Source: Verrucomicrobia bacterium UBA3214
GTDB taxonomy: Bacteria; Verrucomicrobiota; Kiritimatiellia; RFP12; UBA1067
Reading direction: 5' to 3'
Assembly: GCA_002363575.1 (NCBI GenBank)
Contig: DEWI01000048.1
Location: 1-27,618, forward strand
DNA: 27,618 nucleotides
Within the stretch, counting starts at the first letter, position 1; every line of letters starts with the position of its first letter. This document shows, in pieces, positions 8,475-15,659 of the stretch. Made by a program: the position numbers and the translations under genes. The notes beneath the pieces were generated by a model, which saw only the letters and a list, made by a program, of their open reading frames with translations, made no database searches and was not told the origin of the DNA.

Positions 8475-8511
8475 CCGGCGCCGCGCGCCACGCCGGGAAT
8501 TATGGTAAAAT
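8475..8511 (+). promoter_or_regulatory. Hairpin plus extended -10 promoter for the C10 peptidase gene
   Basis: CCGGCG (8475-8480) and CGCCGG (8491-8496) form an inverted repeat, followed after 9 nt by TAAAAT (8506-8511) preceded by TATGG, an extended -10. The motif GGAATTATGGTAAAAT matches the promoters of gltA, dnaX and the phosphoesterase gene. No -35 hexamer is recognisable. The predicted start near 8518 gives a leader of about 150 nt. Confidence 0.65.
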
Positions 8512-8543
8512 ATCGGCGGTCGTAAAAACGCAGGGGCGTGCAT

Positions 8544-8559
8544 TCCGCCCGCGGGCGGA
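8544..8559 (+). promoter_or_regulatory. 16-bp perfect palindrome in the C10 peptidase leader
   Basis: TCCGCCCG followed directly by CGGGCGGA is a perfect 16-bp palindrome about 26 nt after the predicted transcription start. It could be an operator at DNA level. As RNA it would form a stem that partly extends into the flanking GGCG/CGCC. Function unknown. Confidence 0.4.
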
Positions 8560-8598
8560 CGCGCCGGCTTCGCGCTTGCGGCATCTCCCGTCCGGAGG

Positions 8599-8620
8599 CG
8601 CAGGATCGAAGCGGCCTGCG
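8599..8620 (+). other. Leader hairpin upstream of the C10 peptidase gene
   Basis: CGCAGG (8599-8604) pairs with CCTGCG (8615-8620) around a 10-nt loop, about 50 nt before the start codon. It is a modest stem that may fold in the leader RNA; no known riboswitch class was recognised. Confidence 0.3.
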
Positions 8621-8670
8621 GCGACTGCAAATCCACGGCGTCCAGCCACAGCCATATAAAGGCAAAAGAA

Positions 8671-11600
8671 ATGAAAAAGACGGCGATAGCAGCGATTTGT
8701 CTGGCGGCATCATCGGTCGCCATCTCCGCGCCAGTTTCCGAAAGCGACGCGCGCGCCGCGGCTTCGGCATTCGTTTCTTCGGACGGCGTGGGCGCAGCGG
8801 TCCTGCACGGCAGGACGGTGAAATCCGCATTCGATCGCGACGGGCTTTGGATCGTCGCGCTCGCTCCATCCGGGCACGTCATCCTCTCCGGCAGCGATAT
8901 AGCCGACCCGATCGTCGGATTCTCGCAGAACGATTTCGCCGAGCCGGATCCGGAGTCGCCGGCATGCGCGCTGCTGGACGCCTCGGCCGCCGCTTCGCGT
9001 TCAGCGGAATCTTCCGGAGGCGCGCGCCATGCGAAGTGGGGGAAGCTGCTCGGCGGCGGCGGAAAGCGGTTGCTCAAGGCCCCCGACGCAGAAGCGCCGG
9101 AAACGGTCGTGGTGCCGCCGTTCCTCGAATCGCACTACAGCCAGTGGCAGCCATACAACGATTACATGCCGGTTTACGACTCCGCCGCGAACACCTCCCC
9201 CGGTCTCGAACGCCGCGGCCGCTGCCCGGGAGGCTGCATTGGAACCGCCGCAGTGCAGGGGTTTCGCCATTTCCGCTGGCCGGCGCGCATCGACCGCGAG
9301 ATTTCCTTCTTCCACACGTTCTCGGACGACTCCGGAGCCGCCATGCAATTCCCTATACGCTTTGACGGGCATGTTCCGTTGGCGTGGGATTCGCTTGCGG
9401 ACGATTACATCTATTACACAAACGTATGGACGACAGGCGGCAACACCGTCTCGCTGGTTTACGATCTTCGCGGCCATGTCGCCGAATCCGTGCGCCATCC
9501 GGTCGCCCGCCTCGTCTTGTTCGCGGACGTTCTCGCGCACATGTCATTCGGCAGCGGAGGCTCAGGCGCCCATTACAGCACCATAGCCGACAATGCTTCA
9601 GACTGGTACACCAAAGGGACGTGGGTTTCCATCGACGATCCGAGAGTCTTCGAGGACATTGCAAACGGCGTCCCGGTGCAGTTGACGATTCCGGCGCACG
9701 ACCATGCCGCCGTCGGGCATGGATGGGCTACAGACGGGACGGACAAATACATCTACTTGAATTACGGCTGGGGAGGCGGCAACGACGGCTACTACAACAT
9801 CGACGGCACGAAAAGCGCAAGCCCGATTCAAAATGTGTACGTCGGGCACTATCCGCGCGCCAAACCGCAACTCGATCCGCTGCCGAAGGTGTGCGGAACG
9901 GCCCTCACGCTAGACTGGCATTTCCCGGACTTTTACACAAACAACCTTTCCGGGTTCACGGTGTCGGCATCCAAGACGGCCGCGACGACATCCACCTTCC
10001 TCGACGACTTCACCGCCTCGGCGGGCGTTTCGTCCTCCGAAAACATCTATGTCGCGACTGACAGCGCCGGCACCGGCGGCAACCTTCTTTTCACCAAGCC
10101 GTTTACCTCCGGCACTTACACTTTCCCCGGCTCCTGCACGCTTACATCCGCTTCCGTGCTGACATTCAAAGTGTACAGTTTCGCGGCGCTTGGCGCAACG
10201 TATCAGATCGAGGCGCGTTTCGACGGCGGAGACTGGACGCCTCTTTACGCTCCTGCGTTGACAACGGGGTGGGGCGCTTCGGGGTGGAGCGTCGAGCGAG
10301 TCTATCTGGGCTCTCGCGGCGGGCAGACGGCGCAGTTCAGAATCCACAATTCCCATAGCGGCTCATATTATCCGCAAGACCAGAGCAGGATACTTCTCGA
10401 CGACTTCAAGGTGACGGAGGTGCTTGCGCCGGAAGAGCCGGTCGTATATTCCGCCGGGAAGGATGCTCGCAGTTTCCGGCTGTCCGGCTTGACGCCAGGC
10501 GCGACGTATTCCTTCGCGGTCGCGCCGGCAATATCCGGCGCATTGGTCGAAGGCGAGACGTCCGCACCTGTATCCGTCACCATCGCCGGCACGCACAGGA
10601 CGCCGCTTCCGGGAGAGGAGACGTACAGTTCCCGGACGCTTTCATTCTCGGCTTCCGACATGAGCGAGACATGGTCGTATTCGGGGACCGCGGCAGATGA
10701 CACGACAATTCGCGACAACCTGCGCTGTTCGATCGCCGTTGCGATCAACGGCAAGCTTGCGGCCTCGTCTTCGCTCTCGTTCGGATGGAGCGCGAAAAAC
10801 TACTACGGGAACGGCCAAGACACGCTGACGGCGGAGTTTGTCGCAAGCGACGGAACCTCGACAACGCTCTGGACGGCGACAAACACGCAAAACAGCGAAC
10901 GGCAAAACGTCACCCTGCCGCTCGGGGAATTCGCCGGGCGATCGGGGAAGATCGTGATTTCGTATATCCATTCCGGCAGCTATTACGCAGGCGACGAATA
11001 CGGCGGGCGTCTCTACGCTCCCAGCGTCGCAAACGTCCTCGTCCCGACCGTACCTGCCGCGGCATGGAAGATGGAGACGCTGACGGCGCTCGCAACGCCG
11101 GAAATCACGTCCGTATCCAATGTTTCGGAAGGCTTCTACGGCGAGTGCGGATTCGACGAGACCGCGTTCATCGTGACATGCTCCGAACACGTCGAACGCC
11201 TGACTGCGCGGCCGAGCCATCTTGCGCTCGCCGATGACGCCGACGTCACGGTGACGCCGAAAGGGAATGGCAGGTTTTCCGTGAAGATAAAGCCCGGCGG
11301 AATCAGCGATGCGAACGCCCGCTCGCGCATGATTCTCACTCTCGCGGCGACAGACGCGAACGGCACGACGGTTTACAAGGATCTTTCGCTGCGCTTCGAA
11401 AAGAAAGAAGCCGTCCAGTCCGTGACGATCGCCGCCGCGTCGCCCCACGGCTCCTCGCTGACGGTAGAAATCCCCTCTTCGTGGTTTGTCGAACAAGGCC
11501 TCGCGAACGCCAGCGCCTCGGCGGATGCGCTCGCGGAACTTGCCGCGGACGACAGCGACGGCGATGGCCGCGTCAACTGGTTCGAGTACATTTGCCAGAC

Positions 11601-11808
11601 CGACCCCGCCGATCCGTCCGACAAACTGACTTGCAATATCGAAGTCGTGGACGGCCGCGGCAAGGTCACATACGATCCAAGCGATCTCCGCCAGGGATTC
11701 AAGGCGGTGGTCAAAGGCACTGACGATCTTCGCGCCGAGAACTGGACCACGGTGACGACAACGACCTCGCCGCTCCATTTCTTCACCGTCGTAATCGAAA
11801 ACGATTGA
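8671..11808 (+). CDS. Secreted C10-family (streptopain-like) cysteine peptidase, multidomain
   Basis: A 1045-residue exported protein. Residues 1-20 form a signal peptide (MKK plus Ala-rich core, cleavage near AISA-PV). Residues about 24-90 resemble the Spi-type propeptide of C10 peptidases (SDARAAASAF ... IVALAPSGHVILSGSD). The catalytic domain has Cys189 in GGCIGTA, His350 in AVGHGWATDG, and the NYGWGGG block at 364-370 that mirrors streptopain's NWGWGG. Downstream lie two lectin-like jelly-roll segments (about 400-590 and 640-800) flanking an fn3-like repeat with LTPGATYSF. A C-terminal segment carries a calcium-loop motif DSDGDGRVNWFE (about 961-972). The start has a plausible AAAGGC-type ribosome site. 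Its likely role is digestion of host, dietary or competitor protein outside the cell. The catalytic assignment is good; substrates are unknown. Confidence 0.82.
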   Translation: MKKTAIAAICLAASSVAISAPVSESDARAAASAFVSSDGVGAAVLHGRTVKSAFDRDGLWIVALAPSGHVILSGSDIADPIVGFSQNDFAEPDPESPACALLDASAAASRSAESSGGARHAKWGKLLGGGGKRLLKAPDAEAPETVVVPPFLESHYSQWQPYNDYMPVYDSAANTSPGLERRGRCPGGCIGTAAVQGFRHFRWPARIDREISFFHTFSDDSGAAMQFPIRFDGHVPLAWDSLADDYIYYTNVWTTGGNTVSLVYDLRGHVAESVRHPVARLVLFADVLAHMSFGSGGSGAHYSTIADNASDWYTKGTWVSIDDPRVFEDIANGVPVQLTIPAHDHAAVGHGWATDGTDKYIYLNYGWGGGNDGYYNIDGTKSASPIQNVYVGHYPRAKPQLDPLPKVCGTALTLDWHFPDFYTNNLSGFTVSASKTAATTSTFLDDFTASAGVSSSENIYVATDSAGTGGNLLFTKPFTSGTYTFPGSCTLTSASVLTFKVYSFAALGATYQIEARFDGGDWTPLYAPALTTGWGASGWSVERVYLGSRGGQTAQFRIHNSHSGSYYPQDQSRILLDDFKVTEVLAPEEPVVYSAGKDARSFRLSGLTPGATYSFAVAPAISGALVEGETSAPVSVTIAGTHRTPLPGEETYSSRTLSFSASDMSETWSYSGTAADDTTIRDNLRCSIAVAINGKLAASSSLSFGWSAKNYYGNGQDTLTAEFVASDGTSTTLWTATNTQNSERQNVTLPLGEFAGRSGKIVISYIHSGSYYAGDEYGGRLYAPSVANVLVPTVPAAAWKMETLTALATPEITSVSNVSEGFYGECGFDETAFIVTCSEHVERLTARPSHLALADDADVTVTPKGNGRFSVKIKPGGISDANARSRMILTLAATDANGTTVYKDLSLRFEKKEAVQSVTIAAASPHGSSLTVEIPSSWFVEQGLANASASADALAELAADDSDGDGRVNWFEYICQTDPADPSDKLTCNIEVVDGRGKVTYDPSDLRQGFKAVVKGTDDLRAENWTTVTTTTSPLHFFTVVIEND

Positions 11809-11876
11809 CGGCTCGCGACCTCCAAGACACTATAGGGCGCCATTTCTTCCCGGCGTTTCCCGGCGACAGACAACAA

Positions 11877-11926
11877 CTTTTGCCGACCTTTGGCCGTAGC
11901 CGTCCAAGGGTTTTGAGAGGCAAAAG
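11877..11926 (+). terminator. Inverted repeat downstream of the C10 peptidase gene
   Basis: CTTTTGCC (11877-11884) and GGCAAAAG (11919-11926) are perfect 8-nt arms. Inner CCTTTGG/CCAAGG sequences can extend the structure. A TTTTT run occurs 10 nt later (11936-11940), too far for a classical terminator. It may end the peptidase transcript or be a structured 3' UTR. Confidence 0.4.
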
Positions 11927-11974
11927 TATTCTACATTTTTGAACGAATGCCGTTGCTTGATGGCAACAATCGGA

Positions 11975-12128
11975 GATAGGTATCGCTTGCGGAAGTGATA
12001 GGTATCGGCTGGAGAAGCGATAACTATCGGTTGAGGAAGTGATAGGTATCGGTTGGAGAGGCGATACCTATCGGTTGGAGAGGCGATAGGTATCGGTTTG
12101 GGAAGCGATAGGTATCGGTTTGTGGGGC
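11975..12128 (+). repeat. Seven tandem 22-bp repeats with palindromic GATANNTATCG core
   Basis: Seven units start at 11975, 11997, 12019, 12041, 12063, 12085 and 12107, each exactly 22 bp. Every unit begins GATANNTATCG; the two central bases are GG, GG, AC, GG, CC, GG, GG. The remaining 11 bp vary around GTTGGAGAAGC. GATA and TATC arms are invariant in all seven, while the intervening 11 bp differ at many positions, so the cores seem to be under stronger constraint. Five of the seven cores are preceded by C or followed by G such that CGATA-NN-TATCG forms a longer palindrome. The 22-bp period is about two helical turns, which would place all cores on one DNA face. The binding factor and role are unknown. 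Confidence 0.95.
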
Positions 12129-12159
12129 GACGCCGGGGGAGGCGCGGGGGCTTTGGGGG
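12124..12159 (+). other. Canonical G-quadruplex motif abutting the der stop codon
   Basis: Four G-runs on the plus strand: GGGG (12124-12127), GGGGG (12135-12139), GGGGG (12146-12150) and GGGGG (12155-12159), separated by loops of 7, 6 and 4 nt. This satisfies the standard G3+N1-7 pattern. It starts inside the last 22-bp repeat and ends 2 nt before the last codon position of der. The G-rich strand is the der template strand and would be the RNA sequence of any read-through from the C10 gene. Confidence 0.6.
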
Positions 12160-12161
12160 CG

Positions 12162-13538
12162 TTATTCGTCTTTCTGCTGGGGAGCCTTCGTCGAGGACGA
12201 GCGCGGGCGCGGCTTCGGGAGAAGGCGGAGCGGGGCGCCGGCGAGGCCGAAACGCGCGCGAATCGCCTTTTCGAGATATGCGAGATAGGCTGGGGTGGCG
12301 AGCGCGGGGTCGTTGACGAAGAGGCGAATCGTCTGGGGGTTGGTGGAGACCTGCAAAGCGTAGTAGAGTTTTAGGCGCTTGCCGCGAATCATCGGCGAGA
12401 GGGTCTTTTTCGCCGCCACTTCCAGCGTCCGGTTCAACATGCCCGTAGGCAGGCGCATGGAAGCCGACGCGGCGGCGGAATCGATCGCCTCAATGCTTTT
12501 GCGGATATTGTAGCCGGATTTGTTCGAGCAGAAGACGACCGGGGCGAAATTGAGGAACGGCAGCATCTGGCGCATGGCCTCGCGCGCCGCGGCTTCGTCG
12601 ATGCCCTCTGCCTGCGCGAGGTCCCACTTGTTCATCAAGACGACGCAAGCTTTGTTCGCGTCGAGGACTTTGCCGGCGATACGCTTGTCCTGCATGGTCG
12701 GGCCGAGCGCCGCTTCCATGACGATCAATACGACATCCGCTTCCTCTATTGCCTGTTCGGAGCGGAAAAGCGAGAAATTGTCCACGCTCGTCTTCGACAT
12801 TTTCGTATGCGGCTTCATTCCGGCGGTATCGACGAGCATGTAATGGCGCGCTTCCGGCCCGGAACCGATCGTGAACGGGACTTCGACGGCGTCGCGCGTC
12901 GTCCCCGGGATTTCCGAGACGATCACGCGAGGCGCATTCAGCAACCGGTTTACATACGAAGACTTGCCGGCGTTCGGGCGCCCGACGATCGCCACGCGAA
13001 GCGGACGCACGGCGCTCTCGTCCGCCACGGCGGCGGGGAGCCGCGCGGCCACCGCCTCGAGAAGCTCGCCGACGCCGCGCCCGTGCTCTGCGCTTATCGC
13101 GTGCACCTCGAGGCCGAAGCGCTCGAATTCCGCCGCCAGGGCGTCGTCGCGCGGCGTATCGCACTTGTTGGCGGCGACGATGCAAGGCACGCCGGATTCG
13201 CGCACGCGCGCGATGACTTCGGCGTCCAGCGGCGTCACGCCCTCGCGCGCATCGACGACGATCACGCACACGGCGGAGTCCTCGACGGCGAGCGCGGCTT
13301 GCGAGCGCGTCTCGTCGTCTAGCGGATCGCGCGTGACTCGGCGGTCGAAAGCGATGCCGCCGGTATCGACGAGCATTACGCTGCGCCCGAGGATCTCGAC
13401 TTGGCGGGTCACGCGGTCGCGCGTCACGCCAGGCTGATCGAAGACGATGGCGACGCGCTTTTTCGCGATTCTGTTGAACAGCGCGCTTTTCCCTGTATTG
13501 GGGCGGCCGACGAGCGATACTACTATATTGGCGTTCAT
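12162..13538 (-). CDS. der: Ribosome-assembly GTPase Der (EngA)
   Basis: A 458-residue double-GTPase needed for 50S ribosomal subunit assembly. The first G domain has GRPNTGKS (11-18), DTGG (58-61) and NKCD. The second has GRPNAGKSS, PGTTRD, DTAG and NKWD. A KH-like C-terminal domain follows, ending in a basic, proline-rich tail. The ATG at 13538 (MNANIVVSLVGRPN) is chosen because it places the first P-loop at the usual distance; an upstream in-frame extension of 57 residues is proline/alanine-rich and not family-like. No Shine-Dalgarno precedes this ATG, and a strong hairpin lies about 20 nt upstream. It is the last gene of a minus-strand run after alr, with a probable own promoter inside the 3' end of alr. 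Confidence 0.95.
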   Translation of the reverse strand: MNANIVVSLVGRPNTGKSALFNRIAKKRVAIVFDQPGVTRDRVTRQVEILGRSVMLVDTGGIAFDRRVTRDPLDDETRSQAALAVEDSAVCVIVVDAREGVTPLDAEVIARVRESGVPCIVAANKCDTPRDDALAAEFERFGLEVHAISAEHGRGVGELLEAVAARLPAAVADESAVRPLRVAIVGRPNAGKSSYVNRLLNAPRVIVSEIPGTTRDAVEVPFTIGSGPEARHYMLVDTAGMKPHTKMSKTSVDNFSLFRSEQAIEEADVVLIVMEAALGPTMQDKRIAGKVLDANKACVVLMNKWDLAQAEGIDEAAAREAMRQMLPFLNFAPVVFCSNKSGYNIRKSIEAIDSAAASASMRLPTGMLNRTLEVAAKKTLSPMIRGKRLKLYYALQVSTNPQTIRLFVNDPALATPAYLAYLEKAIRARFGLAGAPLRLLPKPRPRSSSTKAPQQKDE

Positions 13539-13558
13539 GTTCGGAGGATGTATTGCAG

Positions 13559-13575
13559 CGCGGGCAAGGCCCGCG
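13559..13575 (-). promoter_or_regulatory. Perfect hairpin in the der leader
   Basis: CGCGGGC (13559-13565) and GCCCGCG (13569-13575) form a perfect 7-bp stem around a 3-nt loop, ending 20 nt before the der start codon on the minus strand. Since der lacks a Shine-Dalgarno, the stem may influence initiation or end the alr transcript. Function unknown. Confidence 0.45.
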
Positions 13576-13666
13576 TGTGCGTTTGCGGTATCGTTTGGCT
13601 GGGCCGCGGGGCGCGGCGGCGGGGAAAGCGGAACTTGGGAAAGCGCAATGCGCGGGAACTGGCGGC

Positions 13667-14803
13667 TCAATACTTTACTACACGCTCGACACGCGAGCCG
13701 AGCGAACATATTATATCATATGCGTGGGTGCCTTTGACGGCCGCCCAGTCGTCCGGCGTGACGATTTCGCCGCCGCTTCTGCCGAGGCACACTACCTCGT
13801 CGCCGGCGGCGACATCCGGGACGCGCGAAACATCGACGGTCGTATAATCCATCGAGACTCTGCCGACGACGGGGCAGCGCACGCCCTTGATCAAGACTTG
13901 CGCGCGGTTCGCAAGCGCGAGCGGGAGGCCGTCGGCGTAGCCGGCGGAAATCGTCGCTATCTTTGTCGCCTCGCGCAGGCACCACGTCCTGCCGTAGCCG
14001 AGCGTGGAGCCGGCTTTCAGCGTGCGGACTTGGGCGACGCGCGTTTTGAGCGCAAGCACCGGCTCGACGGCGAGCGCCCTGCGGCCGTTCGGATCGAACG
14101 AGCCGTGCAGATTTATGCCCGCCCTGACGACATTGAACGGCGCGCGCGCGCATTCCGGGAAATTGTTTATGGCGTCGGAAGCGGCCATGTGGACATACTT
14201 GAACGCCAGGCCTTGCGCCGCCGCGGCGGCGACGAGCGCCTTGAAGCGCGCAATCTGCCCCGCCGTGAACGGATCGCGCGGATCGTAGGCCATCGGGCAA
14301 TGCGTAAATATGCCTTCGCAATCGAGACCGGGAAGCGCGCACGCCTCGCGAACAACCGCCAGCGCCTCGTCTTCGACGATCCCCAGGCGCCCCATGCCGG
14401 TATCGATCTTGAAATGGACGCGCGCCTTTCTGCCGATGCGGACGGCCGCGTCGCTTATCGCCCTGGCTTCTTCGCGCCCCGCGACAGGCAGTACGATGCC
14501 GGCGGCGACCATATCGGGGATTTCATCCGGCAGCACCGAAGAAAGGATCTGTATCGACGCATCGGCGGAGCGCCCGCATTCTGCGAGCACGCCTGCAAGC
14601 TCCATCGCCTCGAAAGGCTCGGCGACGCCGAACATCCGGCAACCGGCGCCGGCCAGCGCGCGCGCATACGCGCCGACGCCGAGGCCGTACGCATTCGCCT
14701 TCAGCACGCAAAGCACCTGCGCCGGCTGCACATGCGCCGCGATCTTCCCGTAGTTCCTGACCAAAGCGCCGACATCTATCTCGACGCGCACCCGTCTCTT
14801 CAT
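13667..14803 (-). CDS. alr: Alanine racemase
   Basis: Converts L-alanine to D-alanine for peptidoglycan, using PLP. The 378-residue protein has the PLP lysine in LKANAYG (Lys35). The second catalytic base, Tyr270, lies in STLGYGRTW. HFKIDTGMGRLG, GIFTHCPMA and GRVSMDYTTVD blocks are in the usual order. The usual tyrosine in the RPGIxLYG block is replaced by histidine (RAGINLHG), a small deviation. AAGGGAAG lies 9 nt upstream of the ATG. It sits 63 nt downstream of hslO; two GC-rich hairpins occupy that gap. The gene ends 128 nt before der. Confidence 0.94.
   Translation of the reverse strand: MKRRVRVEIDVGALVRNYGKIAAHVQPAQVLCVLKANAYGLGVGAYARALAGAGCRMFGVAEPFEAMELAGVLAECGRSADASIQILSSVLPDEIPDMVAAGIVLPVAGREEARAISDAAVRIGRKARVHFKIDTGMGRLGIVEDEALAVVREACALPGLDCEGIFTHCPMAYDPRDPFTAGQIARFKALVAAAAAQGLAFKYVHMAASDAINNFPECARAPFNVVRAGINLHGSFDPNGRRALAVEPVLALKTRVAQVRTLKAGSTLGYGRTWCLREATKIATISAGYADGLPLALANRAQVLIKGVRCPVVGRVSMDYTTVDVSRVPDVAAGDEVVCLGRSGGEIVTPDDWAAVKGTHAYDIICSLGSRVERVVKY
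13710..13725 (-). promoter_or_regulatory. Extended -10 promoter inside the 3' end of alr, for der
   Basis: Read on the minus strand, CATATGATATAATATG contains TATAAT (13715-13710) preceded by TGA, an extended -10 like those of the other genes here. The start would be near 13703 and the leader to der about 165 nt. It lies within alr coding sequence and, unlike the others, has no inverted repeat in the -35 region. Confidence 0.45.
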
Positions 14804-14832
14804 TGCCTGTCTTCCCTTTGAATTGAAACCGT

Positions 14833-14862
14833 CGCCGCGAACGCGGCGTGCGCGGCGCGCAC
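14833..14862 (-). terminator. Two adjacent GC hairpins between hslO and alr
   Basis: CGCCGC-GAAC-GCGGCG (14833-14848) and GTGCGC-GGC-GCGCAC (14848-14862) are both perfect 6-bp stems, just after the hslO stop on the minus strand. There is no T-tract. They may terminate or attenuate transcription, although no clear promoter for alr is seen downstream. Confidence 0.4.
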
Positions 14863-14866
14863 CTGC

Positions 14867-15643
14867 TCACCCCACCGTCCACGTCCTGCCGCACATATGG
14901 CACGTGACATCCACTTTCGCTGGGAGCGCGGCGCGCTCCTCCGCGGACAGCGCAGCGAGAATCGCCTGCGCGCGTTCCGCGCTGCACCGGCAGGCGAAAG
15001 AAAGCGGCGTGGAATTCTTCAAGACCGCGTTCGGGAAGCCGAGCTTCTTCAATATCGTGCGCGAGGCCGAAGAAAGCGAAAGCGTCCGCGGGATGAGCTG
15101 CGCGGCGCGCGGCAGCGGGGAATCCGGGAGCGCCTCGACAAGCACGCCGCGCGCCTGCACGACTTCCACGGAGTCGGTGACGGCGGCGGCGACGCGCAGC
15201 TCGGCGTTGCGTTGCAGCGACTGCGAGAGATACCCGCCCAGAGTGTTCGCGACGCCTTGCGAAAGTATCCTCCCCGGCACGGAGCGCGTGATCTGGTATT
15301 GCCGGCTGCCGACGATCTTGCGCTCGTCCGGGGCGCCCATGCCGTCGAAATCTTCGAGCGTCTTCTTCTCCGTGTAGCCGCGCAGCGTGCCGGCGGCCGT
15401 GCATTCCACCGTGAGGCCGCCGAGCGGCCCGGAACACTTCATCTGCAGGACGAGCGTCTCGTCCGGCTCCGACATTTCCACACCCAGCAGCGCCGCCGCC
15501 GCGAGGTGCGTGGCTAGGAAATGCGCGCTCGCCGGCCCGGAAAGATGCGCAAGCGCCAGGCGCTGCGCCGCGTCCGTCACGTCTGCAATGACGATGCGCA
15601 CCTTCGCCGCTTCGTCGTACCACTCTTCGCGTAAATCTCTCAT
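14867..15643 (-). CDS. hslO: Redox-regulated chaperone Hsp33
   Basis: A 258-residue Hsp33, a holdase activated by oxidation that protects unfolding proteins during oxidative or bleach stress. The C-terminal redox zinc centre is intact: Cys218-x-Cys220 and Cys248-x2-Cys251, separated by 27 residues, as expected for the CxC...CxxC switch. The N-terminal domain has typical blocks (ATHLAAAALLG, LQMKCSGPLGGL, GTLRGY). GGGA precedes the ATG. A hairpin and a weak -10-like element immediately upstream could give it its own promoter. It lies between the rfbD-like gene and alr in the minus-strand run. Confidence 0.92.
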   Translation of the reverse strand: MRDLREEWYDEAAKVRIVIADVTDAAQRLALAHLSGPASAHFLATHLAAAALLGVEMSEPDETLVLQMKCSGPLGGLTVECTAAGTLRGYTEKKTLEDFDGMGAPDERKIVGSRQYQITRSVPGRILSQGVANTLGGYLSQSLQRNAELRVAAAVTDSVEVVQARGVLVEALPDSPLPRAAQLIPRTLSLSSASRTILKKLGFPNAVLKNSTPLSFACRCSAERAQAILAALSAEERAALPAKVDVTCHMCGRTWTVG

Positions 15644-15659
15644 ATTCCCAAAAGATGTA

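Larger units (their letters stand above)
8331..8670. other. Gene-free, hairpin-rich intergenic region between the DUF58 and C10 peptidase genes
   Basis: No convincing coding frame is seen in these 340 nt. The region holds five separate GC-rich inverted repeats (8328-8357, 8389-8423, 8475-8496, 8544-8559, 8599-8620) and one extended -10 promoter at 8506-8511. The first two repeats lie before the promoter and could end the upstream transcript. The last two lie in the predicted leader of about 150 nt of the peptidase mRNA. Confidence 0.6.
11809..12161. other. Convergent intergenic region with hairpin, 22-bp repeat array and G-quadruplex motif
   Basis: The region of 353 nt lies between the 3' ends of the C10 peptidase gene (plus) and der (minus), so it is not an upstream region for either. 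From left to right it contains an inverted repeat (11877-11926), a small hairpin GTTGC/GCAAC (11952-11967), seven 22-bp tandem repeats (11975-12128) and a G-quadruplex motif (12124-12159). No convincing coding frame is present. Confidence 0.7.

Noticed and set aside
11828..11841. CACTATAGGGCG, identical to the end of a phage T7 promoter
   Set aside because: The upstream half of the T7 promoter is absent and the sequence runs smoothly from the peptidase gene; most likely chance and not vector or phage promoter.
11975..12128. Replication-origin iterons (plasmid origins such as R6K gamma also use 22-bp repeats)
   Set aside because: No Rep-type initiator gene, no AT-rich unwinding region and no DnaA-box cluster is seen nearby; the surroundings are chromosomal housekeeping genes, and the repeat sequence is unlike what I recall for known iterons.
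11975..12128. CRISPR array
   Set aside because: The 11-bp cores and 11-bp spacers are far too short, the spacers are related to each other, and no cas gene is present.
12490..13269. Second minus-strand gene within der
   Set aside because: It is a shadow frame of der with biased Arg content and no recognisable motif.
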